Assembly: GCA_004380135.1 (NCBI GenBank)
Contig: QXCR01000063.1
Location: forward strand, 95,812-159,811
DNA: 64,000 nt
Source of the DNA: Stemphylium vesicarium
Lineage: Eukaryota > Ascomycota > Dothideomycetes > Pleosporales > Pleosporaceae
Direction: 5' to 3'
Both the position numbers and the translations under genes were made by a program. Shown piece by piece: positions 10,756 to 21,231 of the stretch (position 1 is its first letter; every line of letters begins with the position of its first letter). The notes under the pieces are model-generated. The model ran no database searches. It worked only from the letters and a program-made list of their open reading frames with translations, and was not told where the DNA came from.

Positions 10756-11197
10756 GGCAATGCTAACTGCGGGTAGGGTATGTTGAGCTTCTGCGGAACC
10801 GCGTTTGACATATTTTCGCTCTGCTAGGATTTGTAGTTAGGTGCCTTCATTGAGCCATGATGCAAGATAGATGCTAAGAGATATTAGTCATGTTTGGAAA
10901 CCATAAGTAATGTGTGAGGTAACCTGTGTAATGTGAAGAGTGAACATGGGTTCGTGGAGTAGACGATAATGCCTCTCTAGACACTAGCGATAGTCTACCC
11001 AACCAATCAGCTCATATCGAAAACTTGGCGCCACCAGCCCCCATTCGGCCTGGTACACCCCACGACGGCGGCCGGCAATTTTTGCTTGCCTTCACGAACT
11101 TCTGCGCGCGCCTCACATCCCCTCCCCTCACCACCAACTCCAACAAAAGACGCAGGATACCCATCTCTTTGCGCTCCCCACCCCCAAACCCATCAAA
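10756..11197. other. 3' flank of RING gene and RPL22 promoter
   Basis: No coding frame. The last 100 bp are pyrimidine-rich, typical of fungal ribosomal-protein gene leaders. Confidence 0.5.
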
Positions 11198-11758
11198 ATG
11201 TCTACCACCGTACGTACAACCGCTTTGCTGTCCTCGGCAAGACACGCACAATTGTGTGTGTGTCTCGCGCCGCACACCAGAACAGTAGGCTAAGTACATG
11301 AAATCTATAGAAGCGCGCCGCCGCCGGCAAGAAGGGCCAGAAGATCACCAAGAAGTTCATCATCAACTGCTCGCAGCCCGTCAACGACAAGATCTTCGAC
11401 ATCCAGGCTTTCGAGAAGTTCCTTCACGACCGCATCAAGGTTGAGGGCCGCACTGGTAACCTTGGCGACACCATCCAGATCAGCCAGCAGGGCGAGGGAA
11501 AGATCGAGGTCATTGCGCACCAGGAGTTCTCCGGTCGCTACCTCAAGTACCTGTACGTTTGACTGTGTCGCGCACATGCCACCTGGCGCGCGATTGTGAT
11601 TAGAAAGATTCGTGCTAATGCGATTTGACAGCACCAAGAAGTTCCTCAAGAAGCAGCAGCTCCGTGACTGGCTCCGCGTCGTTTCCACCTCCAAGGGCGT
11701 TTACGAGCTCCGCTTCTTCAACGTTGTCAGCGACGACGTTGACGAGGATGACGAGTAG
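11198..11758 (+). CDS. RPL22: 60S ribosomal protein L22
   Basis: Three exons (11198-11209, 11311-11552, 11632-11758) give 126 aa. The protein is eL22, a peripheral component of the large ribosomal subunit. It has the typical KFIINCSQPVNDKIFDIQAF start, VEGRTGNLGD, then TKKFLKKQQLRDWLRVV and an acidic tail VSDDVDEDDE. Exon 1 is only 12 nt (ATG TCT ACC ACC) before a GTACGT donor. A tiny first exon followed by a longer intron (101 nt here) is common in fungal ribosomal-protein genes. Intron 2 (79 nt) ends TTTGACAG. High confidence, since the whole protein aligns by eye with the family. Confidence 0.97.
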
Positions 11759-13143
11759 ATCTATGATACCACTTAGCGACACCATCATGGCTTGCATAAG
11801 ATGGAGTCTAGGGTTCGGGAAATAAGGACTGGTCAAGGTCTATACGGCTTATAGCACGATCTAATGAATTGATGCACTTGCCGACACGAGCAGGCTTTCT
11901 CTCGATATCACACGTCAGATGTATGATTGTAACTGGTCTCATCGCATGGTTCACCAGCAGGCGTCTGGCGTGCATCGCGTGCACATGAAGTTTCGTGATG
12001 CAGTCCTACGCTGTGGAGTAGATCTAGGGAATTTTGTGTCGTGAAACTCGCTTGCGAACCCGCTGCTAGTGCACGCTCTCAGCAGACACTACTACTCCAC
12101 ATGATGCTAAAAGGTAGTTTGCAAGATCTTCCGCACCAGAGCTAGGAAACCGCGATATGGGTCGCGCATACCCACCGCTGCGCTTAGTTTTTGCTTCGAG
12201 AAGAGCTTGTGTGAAAGCTTCGTTGCATACACGGGTAGGTGTTCCGGATGGGTCTGTGGTTAACCTGTTTATACTCGCGGCAGGTGACCGCATAGTCTGA
12301 GGGCGGAAAGGAAGATTTTTTTTCTTCAAGGCGAATAGGATGCGATTGATGGAAGAGCGCTTACTGCAAGGCGAATAGGATGTGATCGACGGAAGAACGC
12401 TTACTCCAAAGCGTGTAGCAGGTGTGAGCTGGCAGAGAAGGAAAGATTTTACAAGAAACATTGATGAGCTGGCCGGTATAGCTTCCCCGGTTTGTTAGTG
12501 TCTGTTGTTCGCTGTACATGGGGTTTAGGAGGAAGGACTGATGTTGTATACACTGCGGCAGATCTTCGAACGCAAGGGATGTCGGTGTTATTTTCTCGCG
12601 GACACTAGTGACCACTTCCGTGCAGTTTAGTTGCAGACAACCACTTTTCCGCGACAGGATCCACACGTCGTAGGGCGTGAGCAGCAAATGTGTCGTGACA
12701 ATGCACTTGCGTGTCACGCCCGTCTTCTTGGCCTACCCGACGGAAAAGTATCTGAAGACGTGGCCGGATGGGGGGCCGTGAGATGGGCTTTTCTTCTAGA
12801 ATCCGTATGACGGAGCTGTGTTGTCGCGGGATTGAAGCCGTGCTTTGGGTTGGGTTCATCGGTTACGAGACCGATCAACCTCAAAAGTTCTGGAATGCTC
12901 ATCAGGATGTGCAGCGAAATGTCTAGACCAGCGGTGAAGATCCCGAAGAGCGCCACAACGGGAGTGCCGTGTGGCACAACTTGTGACGTACAATGATGGG
13001 GTGTTCGAGAAGGTTGTCTACATTCGGCCCGTCACAGACAACTGAAGCTTTTGCCCTGATCAGGCACCGAAGAGCCGCAATGCAGGGCGATGGAACGACG
13101 TTGGGTTATGTTTCTGGGCACTGCAAAGTATGTCTGTATACAG
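11759..13143. other. Gene-poor region
   Basis: No intact gene. Contains the 40-bp tandem duplication at 12327-12406. Minus-strand frames at 12605-12977 may belong to the decayed P450 described next, but I see no heme-binding motif. Confidence 0.4.
12327..12406. repeat. Two-copy 40-bp tandem repeat
   Basis: Units 12327-12366 and 12367-12406 both begin CAAGGCGAATAGGATG. They differ at five positions, four of them transitions (C/T or G/A). Confidence 0.8.
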
Positions 13144-13762
13144 TCAACCACATAGCGGTGAGACAAGGTTGACTTTCGCCAGCATGGTGCCATCACACCA
13201 TTTACGGTCCGTTGCATGGCGCCACAAGTGCGCAACTTTGCGACACGATGACTCTAGAGCTACGCGTGGCATGCTGAGCAAGCTCGTGATATCCGTCGGG
13301 AATGAGGTACTCGGAACGGGTGAGCGAACCATGGGTGGGCCGCACGGGCTCCGGTCAGTAGAATGGTCGAAGAACCAGGGGCATGCAGCGTGTGCAGATA
13401 ATTTTCCCGATGTAGGAACGGCGTAATCTTAACCTTGGCAGATCCCCAAGACGGCGGACGCCATCCAAGCGTCACCGTTGCTAAGCGAAACATCGTGAGA
13501 TTCGCAATGTGGTGTTTGAGGACTTTCCAAGGTCCTCTCTTGTGGACCACATGTAGTCGTCGGGCTTCTCCGACACGGAAGTGTTTGCGTGATCGGAGCT
13601 AGTGGGTGACAATGGACGTTTCCATCGAGTAATGCAGAAAGGTCTAGTCTCCCAACAAGTGGGTGCCTTCAGGCGAGGCATGGCATGTCTCAGCCAATAT
13701 CGGGCCGGAACGCCAAAGTGTGTAAAGAGGCTGTAAAAGATCTGGTAGGGTGGAGCATCCAC
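13144..13762 (-). pseudogene. Probable cytochrome P450 fossil
   Basis: On the minus strand, pieces in different frames follow the order of fungal P450s. KPDDYMWSTREDLGKS resembles the segment before the I-helix. Next comes LGWRPPSWGSAKV followed by ITPFLHRENYLHTLHAPGS, resembling the GW...K...DSFLRES region of the K-helix. Last comes CDGTMLAKVNLVSPL, resembling the SDGT.LPKG..V strand after it. No frame is open for more than about 95 codons, and I found no FxxGxRxCxG heme motif downstream. If correct, it is a dead monooxygenase gene broken by several indels. The match is by eye to general family patterns, so confidence is moderate at best. Confidence 0.42.
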
Positions 13763-14984
13763 TCAGCGTTTCTGCTTGGCCCACGGTGTGTGAGAAAAAT
13801 TCGATGCATTACATAACGCCGGCGTCTTGGCAGGAGTGGAACACCATGATGCAGCATCGAAACATGACTGAGGATGATGAAGACGTTGCACAATTAGCAA
13901 TGCGCAATTAGGCCGCGTAGGGCGTGTCCAGGGGCGTGAGACACGTGCCAGCTGTACGCCCTGCGGTGAAGGTGCGCGCGCATCAAGGGTGCGGAGAGGC
14001 GCTCCGATGCTTTCAAAGCCCGAGGAGATGCTCGATTGCTCATCCCCAGAGTCGCCCATTTGAGACGGTCACAACGCCATGTTGCGGGGGAACAGGTACA
14101 TCACATGTGCGTCAGCGAATGAAGTTGAGCGGGCGGGCATTGCGCCGTTGCGATGGATGAGCACCCCAGAGTTTTCCGGGTGGAGACATGAGCCTGGTAT
14201 GATGCGTGATGGAGTGAATGGCCGTCGGCGGGCCACATGTGATGGTCCGGCATCGAGCCACCACGGTGCATTTGCTGGCAGCGAACAAAGGCCTAGCTGG
14301 GGCCGAGAGAAGAAACGGCGCAGCAGATCCAGGAGAAGGTTCAGCGGTGAGCATGTTTGCGAGGTGTGTAGGAAGAGTCAATGTCTAGTCATCACCACAT
14401 AGGGCGCATTTGTATACACGCCGGCTCAGCTGAGCCTGCCTAGGTGGACGGACTTTGCTCGCTCGCCTCGCCTGTTGACGTCTTTTTAGTTGGCAGGCAC
14501 GACAGGTTCGCCGCCGATCTCGTGAGCGGCAGGCCGTGCGTCGCTGCCTCCTGACCCAAAAATTACACTCGATGCAGGGATGGGCTTGCCAGATCCGACT
14601 AGCGCAGGCGTGCGAAATCCCTGCTACTGGTATAACCGATGAAATCATGCCAAAGCCCAAGAGGCACCCAGTCATCGAGTTTCTCTCATGTAAAACTGGC
14701 ATCAAAACGGTGTCTATGCTCTATTAAATAAGACCACGCCCTACCCCAGGTGCACTTTGATCAATCTGATAGCCAGACCATGTTCCTGCCACAACGACTT
14801 ATTAACCACCTCAATTCCCATAAGGTCAACTCGTGAATCACTCTATTCAACGCTTCTCACCCGCGTCTCGCTTGTCGACCCACGTCCTCACCACTATTGG
14901 ACCGCGCCTTATCTCGCAGATTCTCGCTCAAAACGTCCACTCACGTCACCCAATTTCAGCCCTACCCCAGATTCTTTATCAAGA
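13763..14984. other. Region without intact gene; arrestin gene promoter at the end
   Basis: May contain further decayed 5' P450 sequence on the minus strand, but nothing is recognisable. The last 250 bp are open in frame with the arrestin gene but look like a pyrimidine-rich leader. Confidence 0.4.
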
Positions 14985-16340
14985 ATGCCCGGTCGTTTGC
15001 TGAGTACCCTCGCGAGGGTGGCACCTACGCCATTGCCTAAATTGGATTCTGTTAAACCGCACTCTGAAGGCCTCCTGCCACCAGTCTACTCCTACGACGC
15101 CCCACGCGTAAAGTCAAAGTCAAAGTCAGAAGAGTCACTCGTCATGGATATTTTTAACCGCCACAAGCATGACAAGCATGCGAAGGAGAAGGAGGAAGTC
15201 AAGAAGAGTCCCAGGGTCGAAGCCCAGGGCGCCGCTTCCATGAACATGAGCGTCGAGTCGCCGCCGATCGTTTTCTACAACAACCCGCAGACCTCGACTG
15301 GCGCCATCTTCTCTGGTCAGCTCATGATCAACGTCCACGACCCCCACGTTACCGTCGAAAAGTTTGAGATGCGCATGCTGTGCATCGTTTCCACCAAGAA
15401 GCCCGTGGCCCCACACTGCCCGGACTGCACCACCCAGACCACTGAAATCCACAAGTGGGAGTTTCTGACACACCCTACCACTCTGCGCCACGGACCCCAC
15501 AGCTTTCCGTTCAGCCACCTGCTGCCAGGACATTTGCCCGCGACCACTCACGGCACTCTCGCTACCATCGACTACTACCTGTCCGCTGTCGCTACCACTT
15601 CTTCAGGTAAGATTACCTACAAACGCAACCTGGACATCAAGCGCGCTATCTTCCCTGGGGCCGAGAAGCACTCAATTCGCATCTTCCCACCCACGAACCT
15701 TACCGCTTCCGTTAAGCTGCCACCGGTCATCCACCCCATCGGAGACTTCCCCATCGAGATGCGCCTGTCTGGCATTGTCCAGAACAAGTCCGACTCGCAA
15801 ACCAGATGGAGACTGCGCAAGCTCAACTGGCGCATCGAAGAGACCCAGAAGTACATCGCCCCAGCTTGCTCGAAGCATGTTTCCAAGGTCGGTGGTGAAG
15901 GCAAAGGTGTTCTCCATGAGGACGTCCGCGCCATTGCCAACGAGGAGGTCAAGACCGGTTGGAAGACCGACTTCGAGAAGGGCGAGATCGATGTTGAGTT
16001 CCAGGCCGCCTGCAACGTCGGCATGAAGCCTCTCTGCGACATGGAGAGCTCGAGTGGGATGAGCGTCAAGCACAACTTGATCATCGAGATGGTTGTCGCT
16101 GAAGAGTGGGCCCCACTCAAGAAGCTCAGCCAGGCTACTCCCACCGGCGCAGCCCGCGTTCTCCGCACCCAGTTCCACCTCGTCCTCACCGAACGCTCTG
16201 GTATGGGCATCGCCTGGGATGAGGAGCAGCCTCCACTATACGAGGACGTTCCCATCAGCCCACCCACCTATGTCGAGGATTGCGAATTCCCATTCTCCAA
16301 CAACAGCTCTCGGTCTGGTAGTTTCAGTCTTGAGCAATAG
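14985..16340 (+). CDS. LDB19: LDB19/Art1-type arrestin-related trafficking adaptor
   Basis: A single exon encodes 451 aa from MPGRLLSTLARV at 14985; the frame is open back to 14757, so a longer start is possible. The protein has an N-terminal arrestin-like beta sandwich (SPPIVFYNNPQTSTGAIFSG, then VTVEKFEMRMLCIV), the CPDC pair with KWEFL, and a second arrestin half (SVKLPPVIHPIGDFPIEMRL ... RWRLRKLNWRIEET). The C-terminal tail contains two PPxY-type motifs, PPLY and PPTY, which in this family recruit Rsp5-type ubiquitin ligases. Such adaptors direct ubiquitination and endocytosis of plasma-membrane transporters. The tail is Ser-rich. Assignment to LDB19 rather than another ART is from the CxxC arrangement and overall layout. 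Confidence 0.85.
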   Translation: MPGRLLSTLARVAPTPLPKLDSVKPHSEGLLPPVYSYDAPRVKSKSKSEESLVMDIFNRHKHDKHAKEKEEVKKSPRVEAQGAASMNMSVESPPIVFYNNPQTSTGAIFSGQLMINVHDPHVTVEKFEMRMLCIVSTKKPVAPHCPDCTTQTTEIHKWEFLTHPTTLRHGPHSFPFSHLLPGHLPATTHGTLATIDYYLSAVATTSSGKITYKRNLDIKRAIFPGAEKHSIRIFPPTNLTASVKLPPVIHPIGDFPIEMRLSGIVQNKSDSQTRWRLRKLNWRIEETQKYIAPACSKHVSKVGGEGKGVLHEDVRAIANEEVKTGWKTDFEKGEIDVEFQAACNVGMKPLCDMESSSGMSVKHNLIIEMVVAEEWAPLKKLSQATPTGAARVLRTQFHLVLTERSGMGIAWDEEQPPLYEDVPISPPTYVEDCEFPFSNNSSRSGSFSLEQ

Positions 16341-17751
16341 CTTCGGACCCAATCATCTCCTTGCCTTACTTTATACCCCTCGTCACGGCCGAGTGAACGA
16401 AGTTTTACGAATCTCCTTACTGGGCCATTGGTCTGATTTTACTTTTGATTCTCACTAGTGGACTATGTAGGATATACCCCCATTTGTACCTTGTTCCATG
16501 GCGTTGCTTTTACATGCTCGCCACTCTTTCTTCGGCGTTTTGGTTCATTGCTGGATTTGCTTGAGTTGAGCCCGCGGCGAGCCCCTCTTGCATTGGGATA
16601 GACATCCAGCAGGCGTTTTCTTTTTCCATTGTTCACGCCTAAAAAAGTTCATCTCTACAGGACTCGTTTTCGCGAGCCTACTATTAGTACATAATACATA
16701 GTATCAGTAGAATTCAACAACGTCTACATTCTCACAAACATTTGAATAATCTTCCCCCCGACTAAGCAGTGACAGCCCCAAAGCCCATGGAGCATTATGC
16801 AATGCACATGCTCTGCACAACTTCACACGTCAACCCCCATCGACACGATCGCACAATCCTCTCGGTTCCGCCTGCCTAAAACGGTATCCCACGATACTTA
16901 GCCCTTGCGCAAGCCACATGGCGAAAGCAGAAAAAAAATCTTCGCCGTTTCCACCATACACCAGCATTCCAGAACGTTGGCTGTAGACCGCCAGACCCCA
17001 CATCCCTGTTTACAACCTACTAGTATACACATGCTGCAGCGGTAAGCACACCCGCGACGCCGCAAAACACAGGCTGGCGCGCGCCAAAAACCAGTGACAC
17101 ATAACATGCACGGGAGCGGGTACCTTGCGCCCACGATGCCGTGATGCGTGTCAGGGATTGGGGGGGGGGCGACAAGACCGGCAGGCAAGGAGCAAGGGTG
17201 TATATTTTTCACAGACCTAGCTTGGTTAGGTAGGAAGGTGTCGGAGGTGAGCGATGGAATGGGGAAGTTGTTGGTTTCCCCATGGTTGGGCATGATGGTG
17301 ATGTGATGGTTTTCTCTGGAAAGGATTTCCTATTTGGGGTATGCAGGGCTGTTGCGGCTCTGCGGGGTACTTGGCGGGAGGATGGATGGATGGGTGGGTG
17401 GAGGGCTAAGACGGGGTTTTGGGGGTTGAATACCGAGGGCTTGTTTTCTTGGGATGTTGGGGTGCCGAGGTGGAGAGTGGGTTTGGGGGTGGTGGCGATG
17501 ATGGAAGTGGTGGCGTGAGGATGATGTTGGGGTGAGGTCGGGCGGATACGGCGTACGATGATGGAGGGAGGACCACCTGGTGTGTTGGGTGGTATCTGCG
17601 CCTTCCTCGCGCTTTCAACGTCATGGTCAGTGTGTGATCGTTGGTAGAATCACTATTGCGTCGTTTCTTGACATGTTACTTTCACTCGGACCATGCTCGG
17701 TATCCGCAGGAATGCATTCCACGCGCGATTCACATTCATCCAACGCTCTTA
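16341..17751. other. Convergent spacer with G-rich plus strand
   Basis: Lies between two gene 3' ends. It contains a run of ten G (17160-17169), and from about 17280 to 17580 the plus strand is strongly G-rich with many GGG/GGGG runs. Frames on either strand are low complexity, so no gene is called. Confidence 0.55.
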
Positions 17752-18630
17752 TCAGAACTGCTTCATCATATCAAAAGCTTCCGCAAACTCAGCGTAATCC
17801 CAGTAACCATCATCATCGTCATCTTCCTCAGGGGCAAACCGCGAGCCCTCGAATTCCTTCTTAGATATACCAGGCTGCGGCCCCATCTCCAGATGCAAAC
17901 ACTCACGCAACGCCTCATCCTCCCAGCACGACCCCAAACTCATCCAAGTCGCCACAATCCCCACGCGCTGCTCCCTCGTCTTATTTCCCACAGCGAAGAA
18001 ATCCGGTCTCCAGTACTCACCATGCCGCGGCGGTTTCAACGAAAAGGTTAGTGACTCGAGATTAGGAAAGCGGTCCAGCATCTTATCCCCGCTCTTAAGA
18101 ATCTCAGGCCAAAACCGATTCTTCCAGCAGTAAAACACATGATCCAGACTCTTTTCAAAGATGCCGCGTGGACTGGCTTCCATGACGATGCGCCGCACGA
18201 GCAGGTGCCGATGGGCGAGCCCCAGCTCAAGCAGGCGCAGATTCCAAGAAGAGAAGACATTGGCGCCATATAGAATGGGACTGCATTCTGCGTTGAGTTG
18301 CTGGCACGTTCGCATTAGTGCTACGGGAATCTGCCTGTTGCGGAGGGGTTGCGGTTCGATCGGCCCGCAGCCTTTATGGCGGATGTTCATAGCTCGCGCG
18401 ACGAGCCGCGCGGCGGTTGGGTCGCGCGTGTAGATGAGTATCGCGCCCTCGATGCGGAATGCGAACTCATACACTAGGTCTCTGAGTTCACGGGGTAGGT
18501 TCAGAAAGCCTAGTTTGCCCTCGTCTTGATTGTAGGATTGCGTCCATATTGGTGCGTCGGTGGTTGGCTGTTGGCGTTAGCTCGGGATGAAGCCGGAGTG
18601 TGGTGTCGGAGCACACACTTGTAGCGCCAT
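17752..18630 (-). CDS. 2EXR-like fungal protein with acidic C-terminus
   Basis: Proposed exons 18630-18619 (MALQ) and 18567-17752 give 275 aa. The stretch LGFLNLPRELRDLVYEFAF, followed later by ALMRTCQQLNAECSPILYG, is the pattern of the 2EXR/DUF7730-type domain, an F-box-like fold very common in Dothideomycetes and of unknown function. The frame is closed by a TAA upstream of 18570, but the sequence CTAACGCCAACAG there is a good branch-acceptor pair. A GTGTGC donor 51 nt upstream joins to an in-frame ATG at 18630. The tail has an EEDDDDDG acidic cluster and an alpha-helical end. The first exon is a prediction and the main exon is well supported. Confidence 0.7.
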
Positions 18631-21231
18631 TTCTCGGTACACTTGCTTCTGCTACAATCTGTCTGTTTGTTTGTTTCTTTTCACGGAAAGAGAAGGCTAT
18701 GATATAGAGATCTTGGATTCACTCCGTACACAGGGGCAGGTGATGTTTTTCTCTGGAGGATTATTGATTACATGCGTGAGTATTGGGCTAACGCGATTAG
18801 GCGCAGAAGGGCGGAGAGAACCCCTCAGCTTCGTATCGCGCATGACGACGACCTACCCCAGAGTATCACGGCGCATCTTAATCAAGATGTCGTTGTAACT
18901 CTAAGTGATTTTCTCAAAGACAGGAGGATTGAAACTGTTCTGAATTTCCTTGGAACGGCGCTTCTTGCGCTGGCTACGAGGGGAACTTGCTGTTTGTCTG
19001 ATTAGCCGACAACATACTAGGATTCTCCACTCGCGCAGCTAATTGACCTATCAGGCAAGGCGAATCTACATGCACATATCACGCATCGCGCAAAACACTA
19101 AAACGACGAACCTTTGTGAGATCTCCTATAGACGGACATGTATCTTAGTAGATCTCATCTTCACCTTCTTGGCTTGAGATGTGGGGATACTGTATGTTCA
19201 AGAAAGAGTAAACTACATTACTCGATCCCTTCCCCCTTTTCCCATGATGTTTATATTTCCCTTCCTTTACCTGATTCATTGCCTCCTGTACTTTCCAACC
19301 CTAATTAGGGCAGCGCTTGATTATCACATTGGCGGTGTTCCTCAGCTCGTTTTTCACGATGTACTGCAGTAATTATGGTAGCTGATAAGGACCTAAAGCT
19401 TACTGTACGCATAGGGGTATAGGTAGGTAATAGTTCCCCTCGAATAACTTTTGATAGGTCACAATGAACAACCTATCTCTACTCAGTATTAGGCTCGATT
19501 TTAAGAGCACAGTAGCACAGTAGCACACACGGCAGCTAGTTCATAGGGCGAGACTAAGGCTATTGCGCTTAAAAAGCATAAGGCACCCTACCTGTACGAG
19601 CCTTAAACGCTGCATAGCGAGGCTTCAAGTACGGCACATAAGCAGGGTGGCAGCCCGAAGAACATAACTGCAGGCAGTCGTGAATAGACGCGAGACACGG
19701 CAGACCTCTGGGAACACTTGACTCCTTCGATAATGAAACGGGGCAGTACAGAATATTTCCGCACAAGGAGGATGCTCCACTGAGACAATAAATAAGTAAC
19801 CTTCATAAGGGTTAGAGACCCCCTTGTAAATCACAATCCGTCAACCATAAATCACAGCCATGCAGATAAGGTACAAACCCGCTTTGTCATCTAGTGTGTC
19901 CCACCACACTTAGACTTGGTTGTCAATCTCATTTGCCCCGTCTAGGGCCTCGCCACAACGGCGGCTCTACAGACACTGAATCGATGCGAAAGAACACAGG
20001 ATAACCCATAGAATATATTGCGGCCATCGATGAATGCGTCACAATGCTTTCGAGACGAGGGTTCTAAAATCCCATTTCATTCTTTCTGTCGTGGCAAAGT
20101 TTCAAGTTTCTTTGGCGTCGTCGACTCCGCCCTATAGTCATACCAAGAGCATAAACCTCGGACTGTTTTTAATCGAGCAGACGGGGTCTACGGGCTTCCA
20201 GTCCTCGCGTTCAAAGTCTTATAGTCTCTTGAAAGCAAAAGAACAGATACCGCATCAACAACAGTCTTTTCGTTTTCTGTCTTTGAATCTTTCAGATTTA
20301 CCTACGCTCTTTCACCAATAACTTATTTTTTTCTCTCGTCAATTGCAATCATTCAAGCATATTCCATTGATGCAAGATTCAAACCTCCGTCCAATCGCGA
20401 ACATAGTTTCTTTACCGGCCCTCGCTCCGACGCCCACGGTCGACTAACCAACGCTCGAACCTCGAGATCCCAGTAATGCGATCAAGGAGCTCTCATACCT
20501 CATCTCCTATTAACATCCCCATCATAGCCAGAGCCGGCAGCAACATGATCCGGGTGTACCAGGTGAACGCGGACAAGCACCACAGCGCATGCATGCGTAT
20601 GCTACCGGACGCGCGCATCTACGTAGTAGCGGTGAGAGAGAGGTGCAGAGTCCCCCCCCACGGAATCTTGTAGGAGTCAGCGCGGTGAAGCGGAGGAGAG
20701 GGATGCGCGGGCTGCTACTGCGACTGCGACGACGGCGGTACGGCTGGTGAATGTTGACGGACAGTCTTAGAGTCGCTGGTTATCTCGTCAAGACCGTGTT
20801 TTCGATTGGGGACCTTGGTGTTGGTTTGTATCTGGCTGTTGCGATGATTAGTAGTGGCATGGCTTTGCTGTGAAGAACCTTTTTTTTTCATCTTAGTTAC
20901 AAGGGTTAAGGATGAATAATGTCTAGAGAGGCATGCAAGTATCGTAGACGTAAGTTTGTGGTATTTTCCCCAAAGCTGAGATGGTACATGACACAATAGT
21001 CAAATTTCGCAGTCGTCGTAAACCAATCAGAGATGTTGATACAAACATGATTCAAATAGAGCACGATAATCGATCGTATATGACCAAAGAATCCAAATAA
21101 GAAAACTTCTTCAGATCATTTGCAACCAAGAGCCCTCCTCTTTCTCTCAATTTCCCCCTTCCAACCTACAAGTTCTTCGACTGCAAACACCATACCCCGT
21201 CACCACACCTAAGCCTGTACAGTCAATACAG
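18631..21231. other. Long gene-poor region
   Basis: 2.6 kb with no convincing gene. 19,370-19,990 has no long frame and looks like decayed repeat sequence; AGCACAGT-type short repeats occur near 19,508. A pyrimidine-rich leader-like stretch at 20,250-20,400 precedes a small possible gene at 20,476. Confidence 0.45.
20476..20673 (+). CDS. Possible small gene of unknown function
   Basis: A 65-codon frame starts MRSRSSHTSSPINIPIIARA at 20476 and continues NMIRVYQVNADKHHSACMRM. It follows a CT-rich, leader-like stretch. A further open, Ala-rich frame downstream (to about 20,770) could be a second exon, but no intron of normal size joins them. No family is recognised. It could equally be a non-coding transcript or chance. 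Confidence 0.25.
   Translation: MRSRSSHTSSPINIPIIARAGSNMIRVYQVNADKHHSACMRMLPDARIYVVAVRERCRVPPHGIL

Noticed and set aside
14757..14984. N-terminal extension of the arrestin gene to 14757
   Set aside because: The frame is open but the sequence is leader-like and the family usually starts near the MPGRLLSTLARV context. Kept only as an alternative.
15617..16267. 216-codon minus-strand frame
   Set aside because: Antisense shadow of the arrestin gene, which has clear family motifs on the plus strand.
16898..17293. 131-codon minus-strand frame with many Cys
   Set aside because: Low-complexity, Trp/Cys-rich by composition of a G-rich strand; no signal peptide or family pattern.
19181..19372. Hydrophobic 63-codon frame
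   Set aside because: Starts at an ATG but lies in a decayed-looking region, with no homology pattern and poor context.
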